This document shows, piece by piece, positions 21,261 to 29,988 of a stretch of 37,804 nucleotides of DNA. The first letter of the stretch is position 1. Every line of letters starts with the position of its first letter. The notes beneath the pieces are model-generated. The model worked only from the letters and a program-made list of their open reading frames with translations, made no database searches and was not told the origin of the DNA. The stretch lies in IMG/VR virus record IMGVR_UViG_3300032116_016906, positions 1 through 37,804 of that record, one strand, 5' to 3'. The DNA comes from a virus. The position numbers and the translations under genes were made by a program.

Positions 21261-22109
21261 TTATTTTCTTTTTAATGCAAACTCTGCTGCTTTATATGCT
21301 TTTGTATCTTTATCGTATTTTAATGCTGAACTAATTTTTATCATTTTACCTGTATCAGGATTTTTAACCTTTTTATCTAAATCCTTTGGCAATAGTGATT
21401 TCAAACTCATATCATTTGCTTTTGGAGCTTCTTTTTTATTTGGCATTTCTTTTTCTTTTTGTGAATGATTGAATGTCTTTTCAGGAGCTTTTGGAATTTC
21501 ATGCTTTACATGTTGGACTTTCATTTTAATGTTTGGATATTTTTCTTTTAGTTTAGAAACTGCCGCCACATTTTTGTGAGAGTCATCTATGAAAAAAACA
21601 TCATTATACCCCTTTTTAATTTTATCTTCAATCCAATCGGCCTTTTTTTGAGGATCAGAATCCCCAAGTGCTACCACATATATCCCCTCCAATCCAATAT
21701 CTTTTAAATATTCTTTAACAGGTTTGTATGCACTCCTTGCCGTAAGTATTACTACTTTTCTTTCACCTTCGGATTTTGCAACCGTCTTTAACAATTTTGT
21801 AACCCCTCTAATTTCTTGCGGTTGTTGAACTTTTTCAAAATCTGAAAAATCAAATTTATCGGTTTCTTTTGGTTCATATACTGCATACTCACCCGGTGTT
21901 AGTTTGGATTCTTTACCATCACCATGCTTAACGTATATAAAAGAATTCGTTTTTACTAACGTATCATCGAAATCAAAAACTCTTAATTTTTTTGAATCAG
22001 CTGCTTCATCAATTTTTTTGAAAGCATTACTATATGGATTGGAATATACTTTTCCAAATTCTACCTTTAATCCATTCCACAAACCTTCAAAGAATCCGTT
22101 TTTAACCAT
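21261..22109 (-). CDS. HAD-family hydrolase with phage tag-like C-terminal tail
   Basis: A 282-residue protein. The HAD core lies at about 42-200: DFDDT (46-50, nucleophile Asp46, acid Asp48), the ILTARS Ser/Thr motif (121-126), a Lys helix, and FIDDSHKN (173-180). This resembles polynucleotide-kinase-type phosphatases and similar phage HADs. A Lys/Pro-rich linker leads to NDMSLKSLLP (232-241), almost identical to a motif in the ParB-like protein at 10235. The tail VKNPDTGKMIKISSALKYDK resembles the conserved N-P-x-T-G tails of viral proteins and may be a targeting or packaging signal. The substrate is unknown. It overlaps the upstream coiled-coil gene by eight bases. Confidence 0.72.
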   Translation of the reverse strand: MVKNGFFEGLWNGLKVEFGKVYSNPYSNAFKKIDEAADSKKLRVFDFDDTLVKTNSFIYVKHGDGKESKLTPGEYAVYEPKETDKFDFSDFEKVQQPQEIRGVTKLLKTVAKSEGERKVVILTARSAYKPVKEYLKDIGLEGIYVVALGDSDPQKKADWIEDKIKKGYNDVFFIDDSHKNVAAVSKLKEKYPNIKMKVQHVKHEIPKAPEKTFNHSQKEKEMPNKKEAPKANDMSLKSLLPKDLDKKVKNPDTGKMIKISSALKYDKDTKAYKAAEFALKRK

Positions 22110-22407
22110 TCAATAATTTCTTGTGAGATTTTTCTAACTTATCGTTTTCATGTGTTAAGAACTCAACTTTTGTTCTCAACTCTGCAACTTCTCCGGTCAA
22201 TTTTAAAATCAACTCACGCATTTCATCTTTCTCTTCTTTACTTTCAACTAATAATGCTTCAAGTTTTGCAATACGATCTCTGCAGTCAATTCTAATAAAA
22301 TCATCTTCTCTTTCTCTGCGTATTGCACGTTTTTCATAGTATCTGAATGCGGTTGTTCCTCCCAACACAGATATTGCAGTAATAAGTACGGTGTATAAGT
22401 TTTCCAT
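22102..22407 (-). CDS. Membrane-anchored coiled-coil protein (101 aa)
   Basis: A 101-residue protein with an N-terminal membrane helix (about 5-22), a highly charged RRERED segment and then a long heptad coiled coil (45-97) of Glu/Lys/Leu. Similar small proteins are common in phages of this host group. Topology resembles an i-spanin or a holin-associated protein, but the lysis genes are 12 kb away, so the role is open. The ATG follows the preceding stop directly (TAAATG). Confidence 0.6.
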   Translation of the reverse strand: MENLYTVLITAISVLGGTTAFRYYEKRAIRREREDDFIRIDCRDRIAKLEALLVESKEEKDEMRELILKLTGEVAELRTKVEFLTHENDKLEKSHKKLLNG

Positions 22408-22782
22408 TTATTCTTCGGATTTTAATTCATGATAGCCTGTATTTGCTTGGTTTATAAACTGCATGGCTTGTGAAATATGGTCCGATATCCAGCCTGGAAT
22501 ATTTTTTTCTTGTGTTCCTATTTTTCCTTTTAGTTCCGTAGCATTTTTTACAATATCTTCCAATTGTCCCATAGCCATACCAACTTCGTGATCTCCTTCA
22601 GGAGCTTCATTTAATTTAAATTTAACAACATCGGTTATTTTATTAAATACTTGTTCACCTTCATTTTCTCCCAACCTATACGCACCTCCCAACTTTTCAT
22701 AAATTTTTACTTTATGCTTTGTTGAAATATTCTTTTCCGATATTTTTTTCCAAATTTTAGGATTTGTTAATTCTAACTTCAT
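22408..22782 (-). CDS. Phage conserved hypothetical protein (HEVGMAMGQL type)
   Basis: A 124-residue soluble, helical protein. The central GDHEVGMAMGQLEDIVKNA block and the later GWISDHISQAMQFINQA recall small proteins I associate with aquatic phage genomes, where they often sit near head genes; no function is known. The two blocks look like a helical hairpin. The ATG at 22782 follows an AT-rich spacer with a TTGGT element (22796-22810) that may be its promoter. The next gene starts in direct contact with its stop. Confidence 0.55.
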   Translation of the reverse strand: MKLELTNPKIWKKISEKNISTKHKVKIYEKLGGAYRLGENEGEQVFNKITDVVKFKLNEAPEGDHEVGMAMGQLEDIVKNATELKGKIGTQEKNIPGWISDHISQAMQFINQANTGYHELKSEE

Positions 22783-22834
22783 ATTGATTATTTTGTACCA
22801 ATATAAATATTAAATTTTATTATTAAATAGTACA

Positions 22835-23734
22835 TCAACTTATATTATTTATTTCTAATAAGAACCCATTATTTGACTGATTTCTAAATTCCTCTTTTCT
22901 ATCAATTCTTTTTACCAAATCATTATAGTGGTTTCTATTTCTATATGCATAATTTTCGCAAACTATGTAGTTTTTTAGTTTGTATTGATGTATATCTTCT
23001 CCCATTTGATTTAATTTTTCTGCAGCCCACATAATATATGTATCATCGGGTCCATAATGACCCATTGATTCGGGCATAGGAATTCTATCAAATAACTTTT
23101 TAGATAAACAATTAAACCATCCACCACCGAATTTCATTTTTGGTTGACCCGGAAATGTATTCATAACACGTTCCAATTCAACTTCACCAATTTCACCACT
23201 ATCTATAAATGGATTGTTATTTCTACAATATCCAACTTCTTTATCTAAAAAATTACTATTAACCAAACAATCCCAAGTACTATCCCAAATCTTAACACAT
23301 TCAGGACTAATTACATACTTTTTTATATTGGTAGCATTCTCTATATTATCTATTGCAGATTCGAAATAGTGTAAAATCTTATCATCAAAACAAATATCCG
23401 TATCCAGCCATATAAAATGTGTGGCATCCGTACATTCATTACAAGCAACCCTACGCAACGATGTACATCCCATTATATCTTCTCTAACATTGAAAGTTGC
23501 TTTACCGACCCAGTCCGTTAGCGGTTTCAATGAATTAAATCTATCAATAAAAAATTGTTTGTTTAATTTTGAACTTTCCCAATCAACCAAATAATCATCA
23601 ACCGATAGTGCTAAAAATAATTCATAGTTTTTTCCATCTACGAATTTCGATGCTCTGTTTAAATCTCCTAACAACCTTTCCAAATCATCTATCTCATTTG
23701 GCATTATAAAAGTTGTAATAACTATTTTTTTCAT
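22835..23734 (-). CDS. GT-A glycosyltransferase-like protein
   Basis: A 299-residue protein with a GT-A pattern. A first strand (KKIVITTFIM) is followed by a helix, and FIWLDTDICF has the DxD motif (111-113) that binds the metal and nucleotide-sugar phosphate. Later come GGGWFNCLSKKLFDRIP and GHYGPDDTYIMW, where the second acidic pair would contact the acceptor. Sugar and acceptor are unknown. Start overlaps the upstream gene stop (ATGA). It is the last gene of the glycan block before a 52-base AT-rich gap. Confidence 0.72.
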   Translation of the reverse strand: MKKIVITTFIMPNEIDDLERLLGDLNRASKFVDGKNYELFLALSVDDYLVDWESSKLNKQFFIDRFNSLKPLTDWVGKATFNVREDIMGCTSLRRVACNECTDATHFIWLDTDICFDDKILHYFESAIDNIENATNIKKYVISPECVKIWDSTWDCLVNSNFLDKEVGYCRNNNPFIDSGEIGEVELERVMNTFPGQPKMKFGGGWFNCLSKKLFDRIPMPESMGHYGPDDTYIMWAAEKLNQMGEDIHQYKLKNYIVCENYAYRNRNHYNDLVKRIDRKEEFRNQSNNGFLLEINNIS

Positions 23735-25311
23735 TTAATAAGATTTTTTGTCAGTTCGTTTCTATCATATTGATGAATTATAACGAATGGATTTTCACCA
23801 TTAAAAATAATACCATCTTTAATATCAAATTCACACTTCCCTATTAATTCTGGATTTGAAAGTGTTCCGATTTGTAATGCCCAATGACTTTCTAATCCAA
23901 CCATCTGTATTTTATCTTTTACCAATTTATTATGTATTACAAAATTAAAAGAACTTTGGTCCGTAAAATGCTGTGTGTTCCCAGCCTGCGATACGATGTA
24001 GTTTAATAATAAAAGTTCCATCATATCTTCGTGATAACCGGCAATCACACCAACATTACAAGTTTCTTCCGATTCATATCTTTCCCAAAATAATTCGTTA
24101 TACCCCTCTAATATATTTTTTTTACCCCACGGTTCGTGTCTATATAAAACATTTTCGCTTGAAACGATTATTTTCTTTTTTAGATAATTTTTCAAATACT
24201 CCGATGGATTAGTTTGAAATATAACATCTCTAACATCGGTTGTTATTACATACCTATATTCTTTACCCAACTGTCGTAGTATAACATATATATCTATCAA
24301 ACGTTTCATATGTGGATGTCCAGTCAATTCACCGACGCATACCAACCACCCATTTGATTGTAGATATTTAATAGTTTCATCAGGAACGTTATACACAATC
24401 ATAACCTTATCACCATTAAATCCACAACTATTTATTGAATTTATATAATTTTTTATTTTATCCACACCATAATTTGCTATAGCGGATATTATTAAATCTT
24501 TATTACCTTCCATTTCTTTCATTTTTTGTAAAAACTTATTTGGCATTGATGCTTTTTCTGTATGATATCTGTTGTAGATTTCAGCGTCTACGCAAGATAG
24601 TAATGAAAATATAGATTCTTCCGTTCCTAAATATCCTAACTCTAATGTATCTTTTAAATAATACGAATAATCTTCTTTAAATTTTTTCACATACTTTCTA
24701 TCACAACCAAATATTGTTGCTCTACACAACCACTTCGGTATGATATTTGTATATTTTTTAAAACCAGAGTAATGAAATCCATGAACTTCCGTACTAACGT
24801 AATCTATTGATGGAAACAAAACTGATTTTATATTTTTTGCCATTCCATCCAAACTATCATCACAGACTATGTCAGATGATATGTGTTGTGTGATGCCCGC
24901 ATCCACCCATATAAACTTGCTACTATCAAACGTATTTCTCTCATATGCTTCATGAATAAAAAAAACCTTACTCATTACTATTGGATTATACCACTCTGAA
25001 AAACTTTGTGGGGTTCCCGTTAACCAATGAGTTGAGTTATACCAACCAGGATCCAACCTTATGGATTGTAGTTTATCCCAAAAATTTTTAAAATATTTAT
25101 TTTTTATATCATCCAACTCAACAATAACAATATCCGTTTTATCCAAAAGATTTAATCGGTTATCATAAACAAATTGTTCGTACTTTTTTGGTACAAAAAC
25201 GGTCATATTATGAGAAAGAGATAGTACATTTTTAAAATTATCCAAATAGACAGATTCACTTCTATCACTCCTAACATTCCAATATCCCGTCACAATATTT
25301 ATATCGCCCAT
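23731..25311 (-). CDS. Two-domain protein: HtrL/WlaTC-like plus second transferase domain
   Basis: A 526-residue protein with two halves. Residues 1-250 match the HtrL/YibB-WlaTC pattern: INIVTGYWNVRSDRS near the start, a helical YNPIVMSKVFFI, then FIWVDAGI (133-140) and RATIFG. This family is tied to LPS-type glycans. Residues 270-500 start again with a strand (DLIISAIANYG) and include YVITTDVRDVIFQ (354-366), a D-x-x-D motif, and a CNVGVIAGY strand, which look like a second GT-A domain. A single ORF spanning both without a stop implies a genuine fusion acting in consecutive sugar transfers. Confidence 0.7.
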   Translation of the reverse strand: MGDINIVTGYWNVRSDRSESVYLDNFKNVLSLSHNMTVFVPKKYEQFVYDNRLNLLDKTDIVIVELDDIKNKYFKNFWDKLQSIRLDPGWYNSTHWLTGTPQSFSEWYNPIVMSKVFFIHEAYERNTFDSSKFIWVDAGITQHISSDIVCDDSLDGMAKNIKSVLFPSIDYVSTEVHGFHYSGFKKYTNIIPKWLCRATIFGCDRKYVKKFKEDYSYYLKDTLELGYLGTEESIFSLLSCVDAEIYNRYHTEKASMPNKFLQKMKEMEGNKDLIISAIANYGVDKIKNYINSINSCGFNGDKVMIVYNVPDETIKYLQSNGWLVCVGELTGHPHMKRLIDIYVILRQLGKEYRYVITTDVRDVIFQTNPSEYLKNYLKKKIIVSSENVLYRHEPWGKKNILEGYNELFWERYESEETCNVGVIAGYHEDMMELLLLNYIVSQAGNTQHFTDQSSFNFVIHNKLVKDKIQMVGLESHWALQIGTLSNPELIGKCEFDIKDGIIFNGENPFVIIHQYDRNELTKNLIK

Positions 25312-25313
25312 CC

Positions 25314-26024
25314 CTATCTTATATTATTATAGTAATGTTTTCCAATCTTTCTAACAACATATTTCATAATATTTTTTTCCAGTATACCAACACCAATATG
25401 TTCAAATCCTCTTAATAAGAGATTGTGAGGTGCTTTTAAATGACTATCAGCATATACTGGATTATGAAATTCCGAAATAAAAAAATCAGATAGTTTAATA
25501 AAGTTATCTCTAGTCATTCCAAATATTACATCATTTGGAAAAACATTTCCATCACTAATTATCACACTTTTATCATCTATTTCATATTCGAATTTATTGT
25601 GATGAATATCTGCTCTAATTTTTATAATATTATCATACTTAAACCCACATTGTTCTTCATACATCTTCAACATTTCGATTGCTCTTTTTATTTTTTTATA
25701 TTGAAGATATGTATTTGTTTCATCATTAAATTTTGGATTCAAATCAGATTTTATAACATTATATTCGGCGAGTACCTCCGATATATCTTCCACATCTATA
25801 CCAATTAGATTGATTCCATCAAATAAAGAAATTATATCATCTCCTGATAGAATCGTATCGGATTGTCCTCCCATCCAACCTTGCTGCGCAGGGTGATAGT
25901 TAAATTGTAAGTTATAAGTCGAAACAAAAACATCCGGATTTAGATGTCCAAATGCTTCTATAAAGTTATCTTTGCATTCAGACCAAGTTCGAATATGTCC
26001 TATTATTAGGATTGCTGTTCTCAT
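25314..26024 (-). CDS. GHIRTW-family glycan-associated protein, paralogue 1
   Basis: A 236-residue protein beginning MRTAILIIGHIRTWSECKDN, with DVFVSTYN and SLFDGIN in the first 100 residues and KYDNIIKIRADIHHN later, where the R-x-D could be a DxD-like metal site. The gene at 26722 has the same order of motifs, so the two are diverged duplicates that flank the TylF-like methyltransferase. The pattern resembles GT-A-like proteins of surface-glycan loci. It is a putative glycosyltransferase; the reaction is unknown. ATGA junction with the methyltransferase. Confidence 0.6.
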   Translation of the reverse strand: MRTAILIIGHIRTWSECKDNFIEAFGHLNPDVFVSTYNLQFNYHPAQQGWMGGQSDTILSGDDIISLFDGINLIGIDVEDISEVLAEYNVIKSDLNPKFNDETNTYLQYKKIKRAIEMLKMYEEQCGFKYDNIIKIRADIHHNKFEYEIDDKSVIISDGNVFPNDVIFGMTRDNFIKLSDFFISEFHNPVYADSHLKAPHNLLLRGFEHIGVGILEKNIMKYVVRKIGKHYYNNIR

Positions 26025-26725
26025 TTTTTAATAATAAATGCAGTCGGTGTTTTTAGTTGTGTTGATTCTAATTTTAATCCTCTCTCTTTAACAAACCTAT
26101 CTACGCCATTTGATTCACTCCAATTGTGATATGCATATTCATCAAATACGACAACACCACCATCGACAACTCTATCCCACATATTATTTAGTGCGTTATA
26201 AGTAGGAATATCCAAATCTAAATCCAAATAAAGTACACTAATTCTTAAACCAGGTTTATCTTCTAAAAAGGATTTAGATGTATCACTAACATCCCCTTGC
26301 ACCAATTCAAACTTATCAGGTTTGAATCCACATTTAATAAGTTTTTTATTGATTCCTTCTTTAGAAATTTCAATTTTATCCAAATCTTCACATCTATCAA
26401 ACACTTGACTCATAGTTGCTTTATCTATTGCATCATCCAACTCTTTTACAAAATCTGGATTAAAAAAATCAAATCCTATGACCTTTTTAATACTATTTGG
26501 TTCATTCATTTCAATTATCTTTAACCAAGTAGCAAGGCCTGATCCTTTAAAAACACCACACTCCACAATATCTCCCATCAAATGTTTTGTCATTTCATAG
26601 AATTTTATTCTGCTATAAAGTTTGTTAAAAACGGATCTTTCTTCACTCAATATGAAGTTATTCCAATTACTATAAATGTCCTGATTGTTTGTTATCGATA
26701 CGCTGCTGTTGTATAAGTTTATCAT
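26021..26725 (-). CDS. TylF/MycF-like sugar O-methyltransferase
   Basis: A 234-residue methyltransferase. VECGVFKGSG (54-63) is the AdoMet loop and IGFDFF the strand-2 acid. YLDLDLDIPTYNAL (166-179) with Asp168/170/172, and VFDEYA (193-198), are the metal-binding acidic residues of the TylF/MycF macrocin O-methyltransferase family. It should methylate a sugar hydroxyl in the cytoplasm. It lies between two paralogous GHIRTW proteins, overlapping both by ATGA, which suggests the three act on the same sugar. Confidence 0.87.
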   Translation of the reverse strand: MINLYNSSVSITNNQDIYSNWNNFILSEERSVFNKLYSRIKFYEMTKHLMGDIVECGVFKGSGLATWLKIIEMNEPNSIKKVIGFDFFNPDFVKELDDAIDKATMSQVFDRCEDLDKIEISKEGINKKLIKCGFKPDKFELVQGDVSDTSKSFLEDKPGLRISVLYLDLDLDIPTYNALNNMWDRVVDGGVVVFDEYAYHNWSESNGVDRFVKERGLKLESTQLKTPTAFIIKK

Positions 26726-27396
26726 TTGAATATTTTGTAAGTTTTATTATAAAGTTTTGATTCTGTTGATTGTCCTGGTCCTCCAAGTCTTACTATGGAA
26801 ATCCCAATTGATTGTAAATAATGAACACCATATATATTTGCTATTACCGTCATACTTCCGTGTGGGCCTTCGTCGTGTAAAACTCTTTTACCATAAATTT
26901 TAAATATATCCGTATTACATACTGCGCATAGGTCATTATCATGTCTATGCACCGCCCCCTCACCAATATGTATTAACTTCGAATGTTTACAAGATTCGTA
27001 TATTTTTTCATAATCAAGTTTTTCATCTAATAAAATATCTAATCTACTTTTAACTACTAAATCATATTTGCCATTCATTTTTTCATATTCTTCATATGTA
27101 TTTGTTATTTTTAAAATTTTATACATTTGCAATATGGAATGGTTTCCGATTGGAGTCTTTTCAATTTTTAAATCAACTACATTTATACCATCAAATAGTG
27201 AAGATATTTCATCATCGGTTTTTATGATGTTCATTTTATTTTCATCATGCAGTTCATAATCAGGCCGGAATATTTCATTATATGTATCTACAAATACATC
27301 GATTGTATGGGATTTATCGTAAATTGTATCCATAAAGTTTTGTTTACAATAATCCCACGTCCTAATATGCCCTGGAAGTAATACTGCTATTTTCAT
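26722..27396 (-). CDS. GHIRTW-family glycan-associated protein, paralogue 2
   Basis: A 224-residue protein starting MKIAVLLPGHIRTWDYCKQN. It shares GHIRTW, CK-x-NF, DVFV-x-TYN and SLFDGIN in the same order with the gene at 25314, then GKYDLVVKSRLDILL in the R-x-D position. The C-terminal half differs (HDEGPHGSMTVIANIYG). A putative GT-A-like transferase; the function is inferred from its setting. The ATG at 27396 lies in the stop codon of the previous gene (TAATG). A TTG five codons upstream is ignored. Confidence 0.6.
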   Translation of the reverse strand: MKIAVLLPGHIRTWDYCKQNFMDTIYDKSHTIDVFVDTYNEIFRPDYELHDENKMNIIKTDDEISSLFDGINVVDLKIEKTPIGNHSILQMYKILKITNTYEEYEKMNGKYDLVVKSRLDILLDEKLDYEKIYESCKHSKLIHIGEGAVHRHDNDLCAVCNTDIFKIYGKRVLHDEGPHGSMTVIANIYGVHYLQSIGISIVRLGGPGQSTESKLYNKTYKIFK

Positions 27397-28202
27397 TAAC
27401 TTTCTAACCAAATTTTAACTGGCCCCTCTCTATCTATTTCTCTATTTTCTGATACTATGTCATGATATTTATGAATAACAAAAGATCTATCTGTCGGTAT
27501 AAAGTGAGTGGTTAATTCACTAAACCAAACTCCTCCCCAACTTTTATTTTCAATTCTTACTAAATCAAAAAGAGATACTGATAAGAAGTGACATGAAAAA
27601 TCTCTTATCACATAGCAAGATGTAAATAATATACTTTCACTCGTTACATCTACATCACTTCTATTTGAGAAATCATTATCTTGACTTTGATACTGATCTT
27701 CTACAAAAAAAGTTATTTCATCCGATTTTATATATGATTTTCTTTTAGAGTATTCTATAATTGTACTATCATCTACTCTACGTTTTGCACATATGAATGG
27801 TGCTACGAAATAAACAGGACCATTTTGTGGCAATTTATTTAATATATCATCAAAAAAATTAATCGATGGTATTGTATCCGATTTTATTATCAAAACCCTA
27901 TCATCTAAATCTAAATTATTTTTACAAAAATCTTTTATTGAACTGATATCTCCACCTAAAGATTTATGAGTTGTTCCAATATATGGAAATATTTTTATTT
28001 CTTTAAATAAACGTTTTAAATTAAATTTGTCTGCCAAATCCAATAAAGATTCATTTGGTAACTCATCTTCATGTGAATTATAAATGTAAAGAGAATCAAA
28101 CGATTTATCACACTCTTGTCTTGCAAATCCGCCAAATGTCATTTCGGCATTTTCAAAATTCAAAGTTTTGTGAGTAATAAAAAATGCAATATTTTTTTTC
28201 AT
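27396..28202 (-). CDS. Unrecognised glycan-cluster protein (268 aa), possible GT-A
   Basis: A 268-residue soluble protein. The N-terminal strand (KKNIAFFITHKT) and RVLIIKSDTIPSINFFDDIL (about 101-120), where a Ser-Asp-Thr replaces the usual DxD, hint at a GT-A fold. GGVWFSELTTHFIP and HKYHDIVSENREIDREGP occur near the end. I cannot name a family. Its ATG overlaps the GDPD-like stop (ATGA) and its stop overlaps the next ATG (TAATG), so it is translated together with both and very likely serves the same glycan. Confidence 0.5.
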   Translation of the reverse strand: MKKNIAFFITHKTLNFENAEMTFGGFARQECDKSFDSLYIYNSHEDELPNESLLDLADKFNLKRLFKEIKIFPYIGTTHKSLGGDISSIKDFCKNNLDLDDRVLIIKSDTIPSINFFDDILNKLPQNGPVYFVAPFICAKRRVDDSTIIEYSKRKSYIKSDEITFFVEDQYQSQDNDFSNRSDVDVTSESILFTSCYVIRDFSCHFLSVSLFDLVRIENKSWGGVWFSELTTHFIPTDRSFVIHKYHDIVSENREIDREGPVKIWLES

Positions 28203-28627
28203 ATTTTATAGTGTTTTATATAATCCGAACAAATCCCCTTACAATCAAATACTAAATCGTTTTCCAATTCAGGCAATACCGCTATACTACCTTTTATCGG
28301 TTGTTTTCCTGGATATGCCCAAATGTAATTTTTTGATGTCAAAGTAACCATATCAGTTTCATGCCAAAAATAATGTATTGCATATTTTTTCATTTCAATC
28401 AATGCATCTATATTTTTTGCATGACACCACAATCTCTCATTCATTAAAAACTTATAATCAGTTTTGTATTGTGGTTCATCATGTCCCAACCAAAATTCAC
28501 CATCAACAAACCAAACATCAACTTCAACATCATAACCTAGTTTGATTGCTCTTTCAATATATTCTGGTTTATTTTCGTACTCACTTAATCTACCATTTAT
28601 ATTTCCTCTATGAGATATTAATATCAT
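28199..28627 (-). CDS. GDPD-like phosphodiesterase fold protein (short)
   Basis: A 142-residue protein with glycerophosphodiester-phosphodiesterase landmarks: SHRGN (5-9, His6 and Arg7), EVDVW (35-39, metal ligands Glu35 and Asp37) and LGHD (47-50, His49). These active-site residues are intact, but the domain is far shorter than the usual 240-plus residues, so the barrel must be incomplete or minimal. It might cleave a phosphodiester in a glycan or lipid head group. ATG 28627 shares a base with the stop of the HAD-nucleotidyltransferase gene; an 18-codon longer GTG/TTG-type start is rejected. Confidence 0.7.
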   Translation of the reverse strand: MILISHRGNINGRLSEYENKPEYIERAIKLGYDVEVDVWFVDGEFWLGHDEPQYKTDYKFLMNERLWCHAKNIDALIEMKKYAIHYFWHETDMVTLTSKNYIWAYPGKQPIKGSIAVLPELENDLVFDCKGICSDYIKHYKI

Positions 28628-29988
28628 TATTTGTGATTTTCTAAATAATAGTTCAAATCTTCCGGAGTACCCAATCCCCACATTTTCTCAATGTTAAAAG
28701 TTTTAATCTTTTTACCATCTCCAATCGCTTCATTAAATACAGGGCAAACATAGAATTCATTATTTGTTCTGATATTCTTTTCTATCATTTGTTCTGCATA
28801 CTTTACATAATCAGAACCTTTTGCCCAATAATAAACACCAACAGTTGCTATATCTGAAATTGGATTCTTCTCTGCTACTTCCGTTACATATCCATATTCA
28901 TCTACTTTGGCAAATGACCATTTAGGATGAGTTGCCTTAAATGTAAGAATACCACCATCTACTTTTTGCTCAATCATTTTGTACATAAATTCATTTGAGT
29001 CCCACTCCACAAATTGGTCAGAGTTAGCCATAACTAATGGAGAATCGTTATCAATGTATTCTTTTGCTAAAAGTGTTGTACAAGCTGCTCCTTCTGTGAT
29101 ACCATCTACCTCTACGATTTTACATCCGGGTGTTATTAAATTCAGTAATGTATCTAAATTATACTTTGCTCTATGTGATTTCTGAACTACATAAATATAG
29201 GTTGCATCGATATTTAAATTATCAACTACAACCTGTATCATGGGCTTTCCTTCAACATCAATTAATGGTTTTGGAAATGTATAACCCGCTTGTTGGAAGC
29301 GATTTCCTGCACCCGCCATTGGAATCAGAATGTTCATTTTACCACCTTGCCATTTTGGTATATTCATATTTGCTGTTTGTTCTAATTTACTAATAATTTT
29401 TGATAATACCAAATCTTTTGGATTATCTACTCTTAATACATTTGCTCTACTTCTACTTGCCGCCAATAAACCATGTGGAGAATCCTCTACGATTAGAGTT
29501 TCCTCTGGTAAAAACCCCATCATACTCATTGCCTTCCAATACATTTCAGGATGTGGTTTAGAGTTCTTTACATCCTCATTAGAGAGGATTAAATCCATAT
29601 ACTCAATAATACCTATCTTTGCCAACATAACCAATACAGACCTTCTAATTGAGTTTGATGCAACCGCCAATTTATACCCCATACTTCTCAACTCTCTGAA
29701 CAATTCAATTTTATCAGTATCAGGTTTTAATTGAGATATTGCTTCGATTGTTAGATGTTGTTTTTTATACCAAATACTATCGTATAATTTAGGGTCTAAT
29801 CCCTTATTCTTTGTAAGTAATTCTAACTTTTGTGTCGTTTTCAATCCATCATAAATTGAAAGATGTTCAGTTTCTGTGATTACATATTTCTCATCAATTT
29901 CTTTGAGTGATTGATTAAACGTATCAAAATGTATTTGTTTTGCTTCTACCAAAACACCATCTAAATCAAAAATAATTAATTTTACCAT
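28627..29988 (-). CDS. HAD phosphatase fused to sugar nucleotidyltransferase
   Basis: A 453-residue fusion. Residues 1-205 are a HAD subfamily I enzyme of beta-phosphoglucomutase type: IIFDLDGVL with Asp8 and Asp10, SN at 111-112, SKPHPE with the Lys, and VEDSPHG. Residues 218-453 are a Rossmann-like NTP transferase: MNILIPMAGAGNRF (218-231), PKPLIDVEGKPMI and MANSDQF carry the NTP-, sugar- and metal-binding residues. With a GHMP kinase in the same genome segment, the phosphatase and nucleotidyltransferase would match the GmhB and HddC steps of GDP-heptose making, though other sugars fit too. TAATG junctions on both sides. I start at ATG 29988, not the TTG upstream. Confidence 0.85.
   Translation of the reverse strand: MVKLIIFDLDGVLVEAKQIHFDTFNQSLKEIDEKYVITETEHLSIYDGLKTTQKLELLTKNKGLDPKLYDSIWYKKQHLTIEAISQLKPDTDKIELFRELRSMGYKLAVASNSIRRSVLVMLAKIGIIEYMDLILSNEDVKNSKPHPEMYWKAMSMMGFLPEETLIVEDSPHGLLAASRSRANVLRVDNPKDLVLSKIISKLEQTANMNIPKWQGGKMNILIPMAGAGNRFQQAGYTFPKPLIDVEGKPMIQVVVDNLNIDATYIYVVQKSHRAKYNLDTLLNLITPGCKIVEVDGITEGAACTTLLAKEYIDNDSPLVMANSDQFVEWDSNEFMYKMIEQKVDGGILTFKATHPKWSFAKVDEYGYVTEVAEKNPISDIATVGVYYWAKGSDYVKYAEQMIEKNIRTNNEFYVCPVFNEAIGDGKKIKTFNIEKMWGLGTPEDLNYYLENHK

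Noticed and set aside
28628-28681. Longer N-terminus for the GDPD-like protein
   Set aside because: The extension would use a non-ATG start within the upstream gene, and the HRG motif fits right after ATG 28627 at a TAATG junction. The same logic shortened the genes starting at 2485, 7367, 12636, 15007, 16694, 27396, 29988 and 35261.
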